This document shows, one piece after another, positions 7,810-16,471 of a DNA stretch of 25,004 nt. Position numbers and translations under genes: made by a program. Under the pieces are notes generated by a model. The model ran no database searches, was not told where the DNA came from, and saw only the letters and a program-made list of their open reading frames with translations. The stretch spans positions 1-25,004 of the forward strand of contig JAVBLQ010000131.1 in the NCBI GenBank assembly GCA_031553435.1, given 5' to 3'. This DNA is from JAVBLQ01 sp031553435 (GTDB lineage Bacteria > Bacteroidota > Bacteroidia > Bacteroidales > Azobacteroidaceae). The first letter of the stretch is position 1. Every line of letters begins with the position of its first letter.

Positions 7810-8909
7810 TTATTCATTTCACTGCACGAATTATACAACCCACGCCAGGAAGAGCCACGTTTTTTCATTACATTTTCGAGATATTCTTTCCAAACCATTT
7901 TATCTTTGTCTTCATCTTTGACGACTGCTCCTTGCAGACCTGCAGCCAAATCTTCGTCGGTAACAGAACCATTGCCGAAACTTGCAGCCAAAGCCATACT
8001 GTTTGTAATGAGAGAAATAGCTTCTGCTGTAGAAATAACTCCGCTTGGAGACTTCAGTTTTTGTTTTTCATCCAATGTAACTCCCTGACGAAGTTCACGG
8101 AAAATGGTAACAATCTTTTCAATTACATCATTAGCAGGCAAATGAGCTTTCAAACGGTAATTATTGGATATTTCGCCTACACGTTTGTTTACAATGGAAA
8201 CTTCTGTTTCAAGGGTTGCCGGAGAAGGCAGTACAATGATATTGAAACGACGTTTCAAAGCTGATGACATATCGTTTACTCCACGGTCTCTTGTATTAGC
8301 TGTTGCAATGATAGAAAATCCTCGTTGAGCGGGTAATTCTTTTCCGAACTCAGGAATGGCAATGGTTTTTTCCGACATAATGGAAATCAAGGCATCTTGT
8401 ACTTCGGATGCACAACGGGAGATTTCTTCGAAACGGGCAACAGAACCTGTTTCCATTGCTCTGTAAATCGGACTTTTAATCAATGCTTCATTGGATGGAC
8501 CATTGGCTATCAACATGGCATAATTCCATGAATATCGGATTTGCTCTTCGGTAGTTCCTGCTGTTCCCTGAATCACTTTGGCTGAATCTCCGCAAATGGC
8601 GGCAGTCAGGTTTTCAGACAACCAGGATTTAGCGGTTCCGGGTTCTCCGATTAGCAATAAAGACCTGTCAGTGAGCAGGGTTGCAATAGCAATCTCAACC
8701 AAACGATTATGACCGATATATTTGGGTGTGATATCCACATTACCTGATTTTCCTCCGGTAATAAATTTGAAAACGGCTTTGGGGGATAGTTGCCAACCTG
8801 CAGGTTTTTCTTCTTTTTTATCTTCTTCTTTCAAAGCATTGAGTTCGTGTGCATAAAGTAATTCTGCCGACAGGCGGAGGATGTCTTGTTTGTTATCTGT
8901 GTTTGACAT
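7806..8909 (-). CDS. yehL: MoxR-family AAA+ ATPase, YehL subfamily
   Basis: The protein has 367 residues. Walker A is GEPGTAKS at 88-95, Walker B is FEEISRC at 160-166, sensor 1 is in IIATANTRDRG with N205, and SALKRRF at 216-222 supplies the arginine-finger region. The short Walker A variant and the RCASEVQDALISIMSEK stretch are typical of MoxR proteins. They form hexamers that remodel partner proteins together with a VWA adaptor, here the product of the YehP-type gene. The gene starts 13 bases after the HEAT gene stop and overlaps the DUF5682 gene by 4 bases. The YehL assignment is supported by the neighbouring DUF5682, VWA and SWIM genes. Confidence 0.9.
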   Translation of the reverse strand: MSNTDNKQDILRLSAELLYAHELNALKEEDKKEEKPAGWQLSPKAVFKFITGGKSGNVDITPKYIGHNRLVEIAIATLLTDRSLLLIGEPGTAKSWLSENLTAAICGDSAKVIQGTAGTTEEQIRYSWNYAMLIANGPSNEALIKSPIYRAMETGSVARFEEISRCASEVQDALISIMSEKTIAIPEFGKELPAQRGFSIIATANTRDRGVNDMSSALKRRFNIIVLPSPATLETEVSIVNKRVGEISNNYRLKAHLPANDVIEKIVTIFRELRQGVTLDEKQKLKSPSGVISTAEAISLITNSMALAASFGNGSVTDEDLAAGLQGAVVKDEDKDKMVWKEYLENVMKKRGSSWRGLYNSCSEMNK

Positions 8910-8922
8910 ATTGAGTTGTAAG

Positions 8923-10713
8923 TTATACGTTTTGCGATGATGAAATTTCTTCCATTATATTATTAAAAATTTCCAGTTTCGTTCTTTCATACAATTCTTT
9001 GAATTTGGGAATGTATTCTTTAGGGAATTTTTTCCATATCTCATTGTTTTGTAATCTGTAATAGAAATAATATGAAGTGTTTTTCTGGATTTTAGATAGT
9101 GTAGAATATATCAGTTCAAAACGGTTGGATAGTCCTCTTTTGATAAGCAATTCAAAAATTCCAACAGCGTCTCCCGGACTGACTTTTCCAACCAAATCTA
9201 TCAAAAGTTTATTGAATTTTTCACAATTATCAGGTTCACAACCATTGATGATTTCCAACGCATGATCGTACTCATAGTTCCATTTCAATTTTCCATTGAA
9301 AATTTCGTATATTTTAGGAATCCAACGTGTATCTATTCTTTCGGCACATATATCATGCAAATCTTCTATACGAATAATTTTTTTATCGAATGCTCCGGAA
9401 AATATATCATAAATTTTTTCTTTCGGATAACCCGCTTCGACAGATTGATGTAAATATTCTCTGCAAAATTCATTTTTCCACTCTGCATCAGGTAATTGAA
9501 TACCATTTTGTTCATAAAAATTCATCACTTTTTCCTTATCAAAAGTATGGAGCCATTCGGAAATACTATTCGTCAATGAATTAACGGTATATCCCAATGC
9601 GTTTTTCTTGGAAGAAAGAAGTTCTGTAAATTTTTTATCCTGAAAGATTTTATTGAATAGAGAATAAACTTGTTCTGAATCTTTATTCTTAAATATTCTC
9701 AGTTCAGTTGATAATTTGTCTAATTTATCAACAATGATTTTGTCATCAGCGGTTTTTTCTAAAGAAATAAATTCATCTAAGGTTTTACTAACCTGATCAA
9801 AAACCTCTTGAAAAAAAAATGGAAGCTTCGAGGAAGCTAATGAACCAACGATGGAAGGAAGATTTGTCTTGTTTTTATTCTTCAGATATACATCTTTCAA
9901 TTTTTCCAGACTGGTTCTTGTATTCAACCGGGCCAATGCATAATAGGCTGACTCCCTGACTTGTTTGTTTTTATCATCAGCCAGTTTGATGATCAATTCC
10001 TCGTTATCAGGATTGTCGCTTAAAATATTGACAGCCTCAGCCTGAAGATTCGGTAATGAATCTGACAGTATTTTATCAACCATTTCCTGCAGTTTTTCAT
10101 ATTTGAAGTGGTGCAATAGTCGGAGCTTGCGGACATTTTCCGTTTTATCTTCGAAATTAAAACTTTGAATCAGGAATGGAATGATTGGTTTTCCGACTTT
10201 GGGAATAATCGTTTTTTCCACATATTCAGCTAGTTCGGAATATTTATCTCCAAGTGCAAAAACCAAGTAATGAAATGTACGGGAATCTTCAAAGACATTT
10301 CTTTCTAAAGCATCTTTCAACACTTCCAATCTACCTGAATTGCTAATGGTTAATGCTTCGATCACGGGTTTCAACTGAATGTAGGAATAAGTTGTATTAA
10401 CATCTTTGATATCGACATTGGGTTGTTGTATTTTTTCTTCCACATCTGTTTCCGTTGTTTCTCCTTGTGTATAAAGTACTGAATACAAAAGTATTGATAT
10501 CGCCATCAATTTTTCTGATGATTGTTGTACATCCACATTGAGTAACTCTTCCAGATCGGAAGCTATTTTTTGAAAGATGGGAGCTCTTTCTCCCAATTTA
10601 TTGAAAACCGGAATATGTTTTTGGATACGAGGATCTCCTTTGGAAAATTTACTGCCGGCAATAAAAAGACGATTGATTTCTTGTTGTAAATCGTATAATG
10701 GCTGAAGTTTCAT
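8923..10713 (-). CDS. HEAT-repeat scaffold protein
   Basis: The protein has 596 residues. Alpha-helical repeats of HEAT type are visible around residues 200-300, for example LQAEAVNILSDNPDNEELIIKL followed by NKQVRESAYYALARL. The flanking regions are also strongly helical and charged, with no catalytic motif. HEAT proteins serve as curved binding surfaces, so a scaffold or target-recognition role is likely. It lies 36 bases after the SWIM gene and 13 before the MoxR gene, clearly within the same transcription unit. In E. coli the position near yehL is taken by the much larger YehI, so this may be a functional counterpart; I do not see sequence evidence for homology. Confidence 0.75.
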   Translation of the reverse strand: MKLQPLYDLQQEINRLFIAGSKFSKGDPRIQKHIPVFNKLGERAPIFQKIASDLEELLNVDVQQSSEKLMAISILLYSVLYTQGETTETDVEEKIQQPNVDIKDVNTTYSYIQLKPVIEALTISNSGRLEVLKDALERNVFEDSRTFHYLVFALGDKYSELAEYVEKTIIPKVGKPIIPFLIQSFNFEDKTENVRKLRLLHHFKYEKLQEMVDKILSDSLPNLQAEAVNILSDNPDNEELIIKLADDKNKQVRESAYYALARLNTRTSLEKLKDVYLKNKNKTNLPSIVGSLASSKLPFFFQEVFDQVSKTLDEFISLEKTADDKIIVDKLDKLSTELRIFKNKDSEQVYSLFNKIFQDKKFTELLSSKKNALGYTVNSLTNSISEWLHTFDKEKVMNFYEQNGIQLPDAEWKNEFCREYLHQSVEAGYPKEKIYDIFSGAFDKKIIRIEDLHDICAERIDTRWIPKIYEIFNGKLKWNYEYDHALEIINGCEPDNCEKFNKLLIDLVGKVSPGDAVGIFELLIKRGLSNRFELIYSTLSKIQKNTSYYFYYRLQNNEIWKKFPKEYIPKFKELYERTKLEIFNNIMEEISSSQNV

Positions 10714-10749
10714 TTCTTAAGTTAAAAATTAAACGTGAAAAGATAAAAA

Positions 10750-12189
10750 TTAATACAATAGTCGGATGATTTTGTCAGGAGTGATTAACGACATGGGATA
10801 GGCTGTGAACAATCCTGTCTCTACATTATTATTAATCATCACCAAAAGGGATAAACCGGTTGCATCAGCCGGAAGAATGGATTTCAACTGGGTTTCAGCC
10901 GAAACTTCAAAATTATCCATGTCACTGATGGTAAGTTTATTTCCCTGTTTATCTTCCAGCACCACATGTTCTCCATTAATATACGCTTTGTGAAGGGATA
11001 AGAGTATTGCCGGATGTTTATCCATCAAAGGGTTTTTGATGGTATTTTTCATTGCTTTGATTGTTTCAGCATAGTTCTCCGATGCAAATGTCTGAATTTT
11101 AGACAGATCACTTTTAGTTACGGAACGAGGTACGGCAGTTTCAGCTTCCCACCTGACGCGTGGATTCTGATCTCCGGGATAAATAAACATTTCTTTGAGT
11201 TGAAAAATATCGAACATGCTGTTATCGCCTTTGATATATTTCACAGCTCTGTAAGGACGATAGTTTTTTGTTTTATAGATTTTTCCGGTTTTCAGGTTGA
11301 GCCAGATTCCTTCATCTACATATTCTTTACGGGCCTGATTATCGTAACTGTTGAATGAAAGTTGCAGGATTTCCGCATTTTCTTCCCAAAGTCCCTGTTG
11401 CATCAATTCGGTTAATTTCCAAATAGTTCCGATTTGTTCTTCAATAGCAGAATTGATTTCCGGCTCTATTCCCGGATTTTCCTTGCGTTTCCGGAGATAA
11501 TCTGCACTTTTACGCAGTAAAGCTGAAAGATAATTAATCTGGTCTATAACAGCAACATATTCCTCATTTTCAACATTATCCAGCTCTAACCAAAGGTTAT
11601 TAAAAGCAGTTTGTATGCCGGGAATATAATAATTACCCAGTTCCTTAATTTGCGCCTGCAATGTTTTTGAGATTTTGGCATCTATTGACGACAAACCTGT
11701 CTGAACAATATTTGTCAATATTTTATTGGCAATATCTATTCCGGAAAGTTGGGTATCGATTTTTTTGATCAAAGCATTTTTATTGACCGTTTTCGGTTTT
11801 TCTGCTTTTTCTTTGATCGTTTCTTTCTCCTGGGTTTTCTTTTGTTGTTTTTGTTCTATTTTATCTCGTTTGGATAAAATGTCCACAGGAATTTCATCGG
11901 TTGCAAACGAACTTCCTTTTTCATAGGCATACAACAAACCTAAGGCATGCTTGCATGGAAATTGCCGGCTGGGACAATTGCATCTGAATACAGGATTATG
12001 TTCGTCAATATAATCGGCAGAACAGAGATAAGGATTTTTTCCGCTTCCCGCACATTCACCCCAGATAAGGGTTTGATCGGTAGAAATTTTGAGGTTTGAA
12101 AATTTGTTTTTGTTGGCTAAATCGCGTCCGTTTTTCGCAGCATCAGCATTTGGAGCTAATTCTTCAATCTTTTTTTGAGTTATTTCCAT
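10750..12189 (-). CDS. SWIM zinc-finger protein (YehQ-like position)
   Basis: The start is taken at ATG 12189 (MEITQKKIEELAPNADAAKNG), giving 479 residues; a TTG nine bases further upstream is in frame but less likely. The SWIM motif CNCPSRQFPCKH is complete: C70, C72, C79 and H81. It is preceded by WGECAGSGKNPYLC, which carries two further cysteines. SWIM domains bind DNA or protein through zinc. Residues about 100-135 are lysine- and glutamate-rich and probably a flexible or coiled segment. The C-terminal half has no motif I recognise. As first gene of the run it may recognise the target of the MoxR/VWA machinery. A SWIM protein (YehQ) also accompanies yehLMP in E. coli. Confidence 0.82.
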   Translation of the reverse strand: MEITQKKIEELAPNADAAKNGRDLANKNKFSNLKISTDQTLIWGECAGSGKNPYLCSADYIDEHNPVFRCNCPSRQFPCKHALGLLYAYEKGSSFATDEIPVDILSKRDKIEQKQQKKTQEKETIKEKAEKPKTVNKNALIKKIDTQLSGIDIANKILTNIVQTGLSSIDAKISKTLQAQIKELGNYYIPGIQTAFNNLWLELDNVENEEYVAVIDQINYLSALLRKSADYLRKRKENPGIEPEINSAIEEQIGTIWKLTELMQQGLWEENAEILQLSFNSYDNQARKEYVDEGIWLNLKTGKIYKTKNYRPYRAVKYIKGDNSMFDIFQLKEMFIYPGDQNPRVRWEAETAVPRSVTKSDLSKIQTFASENYAETIKAMKNTIKNPLMDKHPAILLSLHKAYINGEHVVLEDKQGNKLTISDMDNFEVSAETQLKSILPADATGLSLLVMINNNVETGLFTAYPMSLITPDKIIRLLY

Positions 12190-12241
12190 CCTACACAATA
12201 AATTACAGGGTTAAAAGCAGGGTTAATTTATTTTGAAAATT

Positions 12242-12275
12242 CAAAAGTAATATTTTTCAGCATAAGTACATCAAC
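12242..12275 (-). promoter_or_regulatory. Putative promoter of the SWIM-to-helicase operon
   Basis: On the minus strand, TACTTTTG at 12249-12242 matches the TAnnTTTG -7 consensus. GTTG at 12275-12272 is a candidate -33 element, with 22 bases between them. The box lies 52 bases upstream of the chosen ATG of the SWIM gene, the first gene of the run. Confidence 0.5.
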
Positions 12276-12387
12276 TGAAATCAAGTTATATTATTCATTT
12301 TCGGTTTTTTATTTTTTTTACAACTTACTCATAACTTTATGTCTAATTCTTTGTTTTATAAAAATAAATCTTATAAACTCAGGTGAT

Positions 12388-12627
12388 ATGAAGTTTTTTT
12401 TAATTGGAGGATTGACAATGTTATTATCAGGAACAACGGTATTTGTAAATAATTTATCGAAAGCAAATGAAAAAATTCTGACCTTGCAAAAGGTACATCA
12501 AAACATCAATCAAAAACAGAAAGGATTGAACATATCAGGAAAAAATGGAAATAAAATTAACCTGGAAAAGAATGACAGTGTGCAAATGCAACTATTCACT
12601 TCGGTCAATAGTAAAACGACAAAATAA
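12388..12627 (+). CDS. Small hypothetical protein with N-terminal hydrophobic segment
   Basis: This is a 79-residue frame starting MKFFLIGGLTMLLSGTTVFV. The first 20 residues are hydrophobic and resemble a signal peptide or a single membrane anchor. The rest is rich in Lys, Asn and Gln with no recognised domain. It sits between the divergent operon promoter and the gene for a small outer-membrane protein, on the same strand as the latter. It is not overlapped by any other gene. I do not recognise the family, and it could be a chance frame. Confidence 0.45.
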   Translation: MKFFLIGGLTMLLSGTTVFVNNLSKANEKILTLQKVHQNINQKQKGLNISGKNGNKINLEKNDSVQMQLFTSVNSKTTK

Positions 12628-12679
12628 ACAAATTATATTTTCAAATTGTTTATATCTATAGATGAGTTTCTATTTTTTA

Positions 12680-12711
12680 GTTGAATATTTAAGGTTTAAT
12701 TTTTAACTTTC
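12680..12711 (+). promoter_or_regulatory. Putative promoter of the outer-membrane protein gene
   Basis: GTTG at 12680-12683 and TAACTTTC at 12704-12711 are separated by 20 bases. This fits Bacteroides spacing, with one mismatch to the TAnnTTTG box. The expected transcript would have a leader of about 70 bases before ATG 12787. Confidence 0.35.
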
Positions 12712-12786
12712 GGATTTTCAACACTAAGCCTTAAACCATTCAACACTAAACAAATTGATAATATAAATTAATTTTAAGATGTACTT

Positions 12787-13260
12787 ATGAAAAAGAAAAT
12801 CACAACAGCCTTAATGGGGCTAATTATTTGTTTTACAGCAAATTCACAAGTTGATCCTCATGCCATTGGTTTACGTATCGGCGGAGGTGATAGTTTTGGG
12901 GCAGAAATATCTTATCAACACGGTCTTAGTCAAAAGAACAGGTTGGAATTGGATCTGGGATTCGGAGGAAACAGCCAATATAACCGTATGGGACTTTCAG
13001 GAATCTATCATTGGGTCTGGAATCTAGGAAATGAAGGTCTTAATTGGTATGTTGGCCCAGGAGCCGGCCTTTCCATTAACTCCGGAAAAGATGATCACGA
13101 TGATTATTTCGGTTTATCCATAGGCGGACAAATCGGATTGGGCTTCAATTTCAAAGTTCCGCTTCAATTAACTCTTGACGCTCGTCCTATGTTGAATATC
13201 ATATCGGATGATGATACTTTCGGATGGGGATTGGCGCTTGGTATCCGGTATAGATTCTGA
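12787..13260 (+). CDS. Small outer-membrane beta-barrel protein
   Basis: The protein has 157 residues. MKKKITTALMGLIICFTANS is a clear Sec signal peptide, probably cleaved before QVDPHA. The mature part alternates polar and hydrophobic residues in glycine-rich strands (GLRIGGG, YVGPGAGLSI, GLSIGGQIGLGFNF) and ends in aromatic GIRYRF, the usual end of an outer-membrane barrel. About eight strands would fit, as in OmpX/OmpA-like barrels of Bacteroidetes. No enzymatic residues are visible. Its stop is only 6 bases from the stop of the convergent MATE gene, leaving no room for a separate terminator. Confidence 0.75.
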   Translation: MKKKITTALMGLIICFTANSQVDPHAIGLRIGGGDSFGAEISYQHGLSQKNRLELDLGFGGNSQYNRMGLSGIYHWVWNLGNEGLNWYVGPGAGLSINSGKDDHDDYFGLSIGGQIGLGFNFKVPLQLTLDARPMLNIISDDDTFGWGLALGIRYRF

Positions 13261-13266
13261 ATTTGT

Positions 13267-14607
13267 TTAAATCTCTTTATTCTGCCAGTTTCCTTTTCTC
13301 AAATAAATAAAACTGAGAATAAAGAGGATGGACATGTAAACATGCTCAGAAGTCCAGCAAACTGCCAATGAAGACTTCAAATGTACAACAATCAAATACA
13401 TGTAAGAAACATAAACCAAAAGTGTTATTCCTTCTATCCATAAAGCCGTGCGGGTATTCCCGGTTCCGGAAACAGAATTGAAAAATATATTAGACACTGC
13501 GATAATAGGAATAACACTTAAAACAACCATCAGAGAAGGAAAAGCAGCATCAATCAATGTTTTATCGGAAGTATATATCGATAATGCCAACTTTGGAAAA
13601 GCTGCTATTATAACTACAATCAATCCTGATATAAACAATGCTGATTTGGCGATTTTCCAAATCAAAGGGATTACCTCTTCTTTCCTGCCGGCTCCAATCG
13701 TATTACTGACCAGCGTGTTAGTGGTTGCTCCCAAAGCAAAAATCGGAATCGTGATAATCATATACATACTTCTGACTACATTGGATATAGCCAAAGATGT
13801 TTCTCCCAAATGCTCGATAGCCAGGAAGAAATAAAACCAGGTTCCCAACGATAATACATATTGTATCATTAAAGAAAAAGATACATTCAATATGTTCTTG
13901 ATTACTTCCAGATTCTTGAAATGAAAACCTTTGAATCCATATTTTTTGATATCGACCCGGAAATAAGTATAGATTATAAAAAATAAAACGGATGATACTT
14001 CCGCAATAACCGAACCTAACGCTGATCCGGCAATTCCCATTTTAGGAAATCCGAAATTCCCGAATATCAATAAATAATTGAAAAGAGTATTGACCAGCGC
14101 CATGACCAACGCATTGGCTGAAAGCACTTTTGTCTTGGTTGTCCCAACAAAAAATGCCCGGAACATCACATTGATGGAAGAAAAAAATATTCCGTAAATT
14201 CTCCAATCAAGATATTCTAAAGATGCATCCAACACATTTTTAGAAGTCAATAAAGATGACAATATCCTTTCCGAAAAAATCCGGGTGAAAGAGAATAAAA
14301 ACAGTGCAACTACAAACAAAAACAGAAAACCATTCAAAATAATCTCTCCGATTTTCGAATAGTTTCCTTCGCCATTTCGCCGTCCGATAAGTATTTGAGA
14401 ACCGGTACTGAAACCGAATGCAAGCATAAATACCACAACATAATATATTCCGGCCAACGCCGAAGCCCCCAATTCAACCTCTCCGACATGTCCCAAAAAA
14501 GCAGTATCAGTCACCTGAATCAGGTTCTGAATGAGTAAAGTCAAAAAAATCGGATAAGCGATCTTTCCGATTTTCGAATAGGTATATGTAATTTTTCTTT
14601 TATCCAA
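13267..14607 (-). CDS. MATE-family multidrug/sodium efflux transporter
   Basis: The protein has 446 residues, normal for the family, with about twelve hydrophobic helices in two similar halves. The N-terminal helix carries IAYPIFLTLLIQNLIQVTDTAFLGHVGE, with the typical D and N residues of MATE helix 1. Another MATE-like stretch is ASALAGIYYVVVFMLAFGFSTGSQILIGRRNG. Members export drugs or metabolites in exchange for protons or sodium across the inner membrane. It follows the GNAT gene by 11 bases and is the last gene of the DUF2156-GNAT-MATE run. The natural substrate cannot be read from the sequence. Confidence 0.9.
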   Translation of the reverse strand: MDKRKITYTYSKIGKIAYPIFLTLLIQNLIQVTDTAFLGHVGEVELGASALAGIYYVVVFMLAFGFSTGSQILIGRRNGEGNYSKIGEIILNGFLFLFVVALFLFSFTRIFSERILSSLLTSKNVLDASLEYLDWRIYGIFFSSINVMFRAFFVGTTKTKVLSANALVMALVNTLFNYLLIFGNFGFPKMGIAGSALGSVIAEVSSVLFFIIYTYFRVDIKKYGFKGFHFKNLEVIKNILNVSFSLMIQYVLSLGTWFYFFLAIEHLGETSLAISNVVRSMYMIITIPIFALGATTNTLVSNTIGAGRKEEVIPLIWKIAKSALFISGLIVVIIAAFPKLALSIYTSDKTLIDAAFPSLMVVLSVIPIIAVSNIFFNSVSGTGNTRTALWIEGITLLVYVSYMYLIVVHLKSSLAVCWTSEHVYMSILFILSFIYLRKGNWQNKEI

Positions 14608-14618
14608 ATCAAACGATA

Positions 14619-15464
14619 TTAATCAAGCATCATGCTCATGTATATATTTTGGGGAAAAACGAAGGTTTTATCCAACTTTTTTATCATACCCGACAAACGA
14701 TATTTTCCCTGGTCATAATGCATAAAAACGAACTTATCTTTATCCATTTTATTCTGAATACATGAAATCAGGTCTTCCAACATAGTCACATCCGAATAAA
14801 ATATTTCTTTGACCAAAATTCTATCTTTTAGTGGAGATACAAACGCAATCCCTTTTTCATTGAAAAATACCAGACCGCCATCTATAAACAGGTCTTGCAG
14901 CATATTTTTGAATTGTTGTCTGCTTTTTAATACAACATTTTCTTTTTCTGATAAAAATTTAGCATATCGATTATAGCATTTAATCCAATTTGTGCCGGAA
15001 AGATTTTCTATTATAGAAAAGGTATTCACAGGGATTCTTCTCTCTGTAAATTTAATATTTTTGAAGTAAGTCGGAAAGGCTTCTTCATAACCAAATTTGG
15101 TATAATAATCAATCAGCTTTTCTTCCTGAGGAATCAAAAAAGTAAATGCATATCCTTTTTTTTTCATTTCATCAAAAGCAAAAGATAGCAATCGGGACAT
15201 ATAGCCTTTTTTCTGATACTCCGGATATGTCATAGCTCCGGAAATATAGCCTGCATTTACTGCTTTTTCCCCGATTTTTACTTCATAAGGTATTATCTGG
15301 AGGGAAGATACAATCATATCATTTTCCAACAAAATCACAGTTTCTTCTTTTTTGTAAATTTTGTTGAAATAAAAATCAATAAATTCTTCCGTATCGTGAA
15401 AACATAATTTCCACATTTCCATCAAAGAAGAACGATGTTTTGATTGTGCGTATCCTAATATCAT
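14619..15464 (-). CDS. GNAT-family N-acetyltransferase
   Basis: The protein has 281 residues. The N-terminal half carries a GNAT core: YISGAMTYPEYQKKGYMSRLL holds the acetyl-CoA binding loop (QKKGYM), followed by the helix FAFDEMKKKGYAFTFLIP and the strand YYTKFGYEEAF. This arrangement, with a C-terminal extension of about 140 residues, recalls Eis-like acetyltransferases. The acceptor is unknown. The start codon overlaps the stop of the DUF2156 gene (ATGA at 15461-15464), which indicates translational coupling, and the MATE gene follows after 11 bases. Confidence 0.85.
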   Translation of the reverse strand: MILGYAQSKHRSSLMEMWKLCFHDTEEFIDFYFNKIYKKEETVILLENDMIVSSLQIIPYEVKIGEKAVNAGYISGAMTYPEYQKKGYMSRLLSFAFDEMKKKGYAFTFLIPQEEKLIDYYTKFGYEEAFPTYFKNIKFTERRIPVNTFSIIENLSGTNWIKCYNRYAKFLSEKENVVLKSRQQFKNMLQDLFIDGGLVFFNEKGIAFVSPLKDRILVKEIFYSDVTMLEDLISCIQNKMDKDKFVFMHYDQGKYRLSGMIKKLDKTFVFPQNIYMSMMLD

Positions 15465-16357
15465 ATTTTTTCGGTAGCAAATCCTTTTTCCAGCAAGATC
15501 ACCGGATGATACGAGTTTTTTGCCTGCCGGAGTGATTCTAATCCTAAATCTTCTTCCCTATTGATATAGGCATATCCGGAACATTCATGTTCTGCAAATT
15601 GTTGATTGATCATACTAAAACCTCCATCAATCTCATACAGAGACTTTTCAGCATGAACACCGAAAGTATCGGGAGTTAATTGTTGTCCGTATGAATATGC
15701 AACAATTTCTCCGTTCACACGTAAAGTACCGCCTTTTAGCCCCAACTTTTCAAAATTTTCGAATGCTGTTCTTGTTGCAAAACTTTCTTCTTTCAAAGAT
15801 TCGTTTTCGGCACAACCTCCGTTTTCTTTACACCATTTATGATATAATTCCAAACATTCCGGAATAATATCGGGAGTAATCGGCAAATATTCGTATGTAT
15901 AAGTGCGTTTGAATTTATTGACATGATTTCTTTTGGATTGTAATTTCTTACCTTTGAGCGTAATCAAATCTTCCGAAGTATAAATATATTCCGACCAATT
16001 TCTGTTTGTTTGATAATTAAATCTTCCCGGAAATACTTCATTGATCCGGGCAAACATTTCATTGGTCAGAGCATACATCCTGAAAAGTTCGTTTCTTTCT
16101 CCGGCATCAGCCATCATCATTTCGACAGCTTTTTTAAGATCTCCATTTCCAAGCGGATACATATATCCGGCTTTTTTCCCTCCTGCATAAAAACGAATCA
16201 ACAGAAATCCGTCTTTGATGACAAAAGTGGTTTGATATTTATGTTTCCAACAAAAAACATTGGAAAAAGAAAAATCACAATTTCTGAAAGTACTTAGTAA
16301 AAAAAACGAATCGAATATATCTTTATCGTCAATAGTGATGGGTTGAAAGTCGAGCAT
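15461..16357 (-). CDS. DUF2156 protein (GNAT-fold, MprF C-terminal-like)
   Basis: The protein has 298 residues and matches the DUF2156 family: a YTSEDLITLKGKKLQSKRNHVNKFKRTYTYEY core followed by an acyltransferase-like C-terminal part with INREEDLGLESLRQAKNSYHP. The family shares the GNAT-like fold of the aminoacyl-transfer domain of MprF and of peptidoglycan Fem enzymes, which transfer amino acids from charged tRNA. Whether this stand-alone protein does so is unknown. It has no membrane segment. It starts the DUF2156-GNAT-MATE run and lies 114 bases after panD, with a hairpin in between. Confidence 0.82.
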   Translation of the reverse strand: MLDFQPITIDDKDIFDSFFLLSTFRNCDFSFSNVFCWKHKYQTTFVIKDGFLLIRFYAGGKKAGYMYPLGNGDLKKAVEMMMADAGERNELFRMYALTNEMFARINEVFPGRFNYQTNRNWSEYIYTSEDLITLKGKKLQSKRNHVNKFKRTYTYEYLPITPDIIPECLELYHKWCKENGGCAENESLKEESFATRTAFENFEKLGLKGGTLRVNGEIVAYSYGQQLTPDTFGVHAEKSLYEIDGGFSMINQQFAEHECSGYAYINREEDLGLESLRQAKNSYHPVILLEKGFATEKI

Positions 16358-16375
16358 AATTTATAAGAATTAAAA

Positions 16376-16468
16376 AAGTTAGAAGAAGTTACAGGAAGTT
16401 ACAGGAAGTTAAATGAATTATAAATTTTTCTATAACTTCTTCTAACGTCCTGTAACTTCTTCTAACTT
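16376..16468. repeat. Long inverted repeat between panD and the DUF2156 gene
   Basis: Arms 16376-16411 and 16433-16468 pair over 36 positions with 3 mismatches around a 21-base loop. The left arm contains tandem 10-base units (GAAGTTACAG twice, then GAAGTTA). The structure starts 3 bases after the panD stop. It probably acts as a terminator or as a 3' stabilising hairpin for panD mRNA. There is no U-tract. Confidence 0.75.
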
Positions 16469-16471
16469 CTT

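Noticed and set aside
7741..8264. Plus-strand frames over the DUF5682/MoxR junction
   Set aside because: They overlap well-supported minus-strand genes and show no domain of their own.
12190..12198. TTG start of the SWIM gene three codons upstream
   Set aside because: An ATG follows immediately at 12189 and the extra residues (MCR) add no family similarity.
13448..13834. Plus-strand 128-residue frame
   Set aside because: It is the complement of membrane helices of the MATE gene, which has full family length and motifs.
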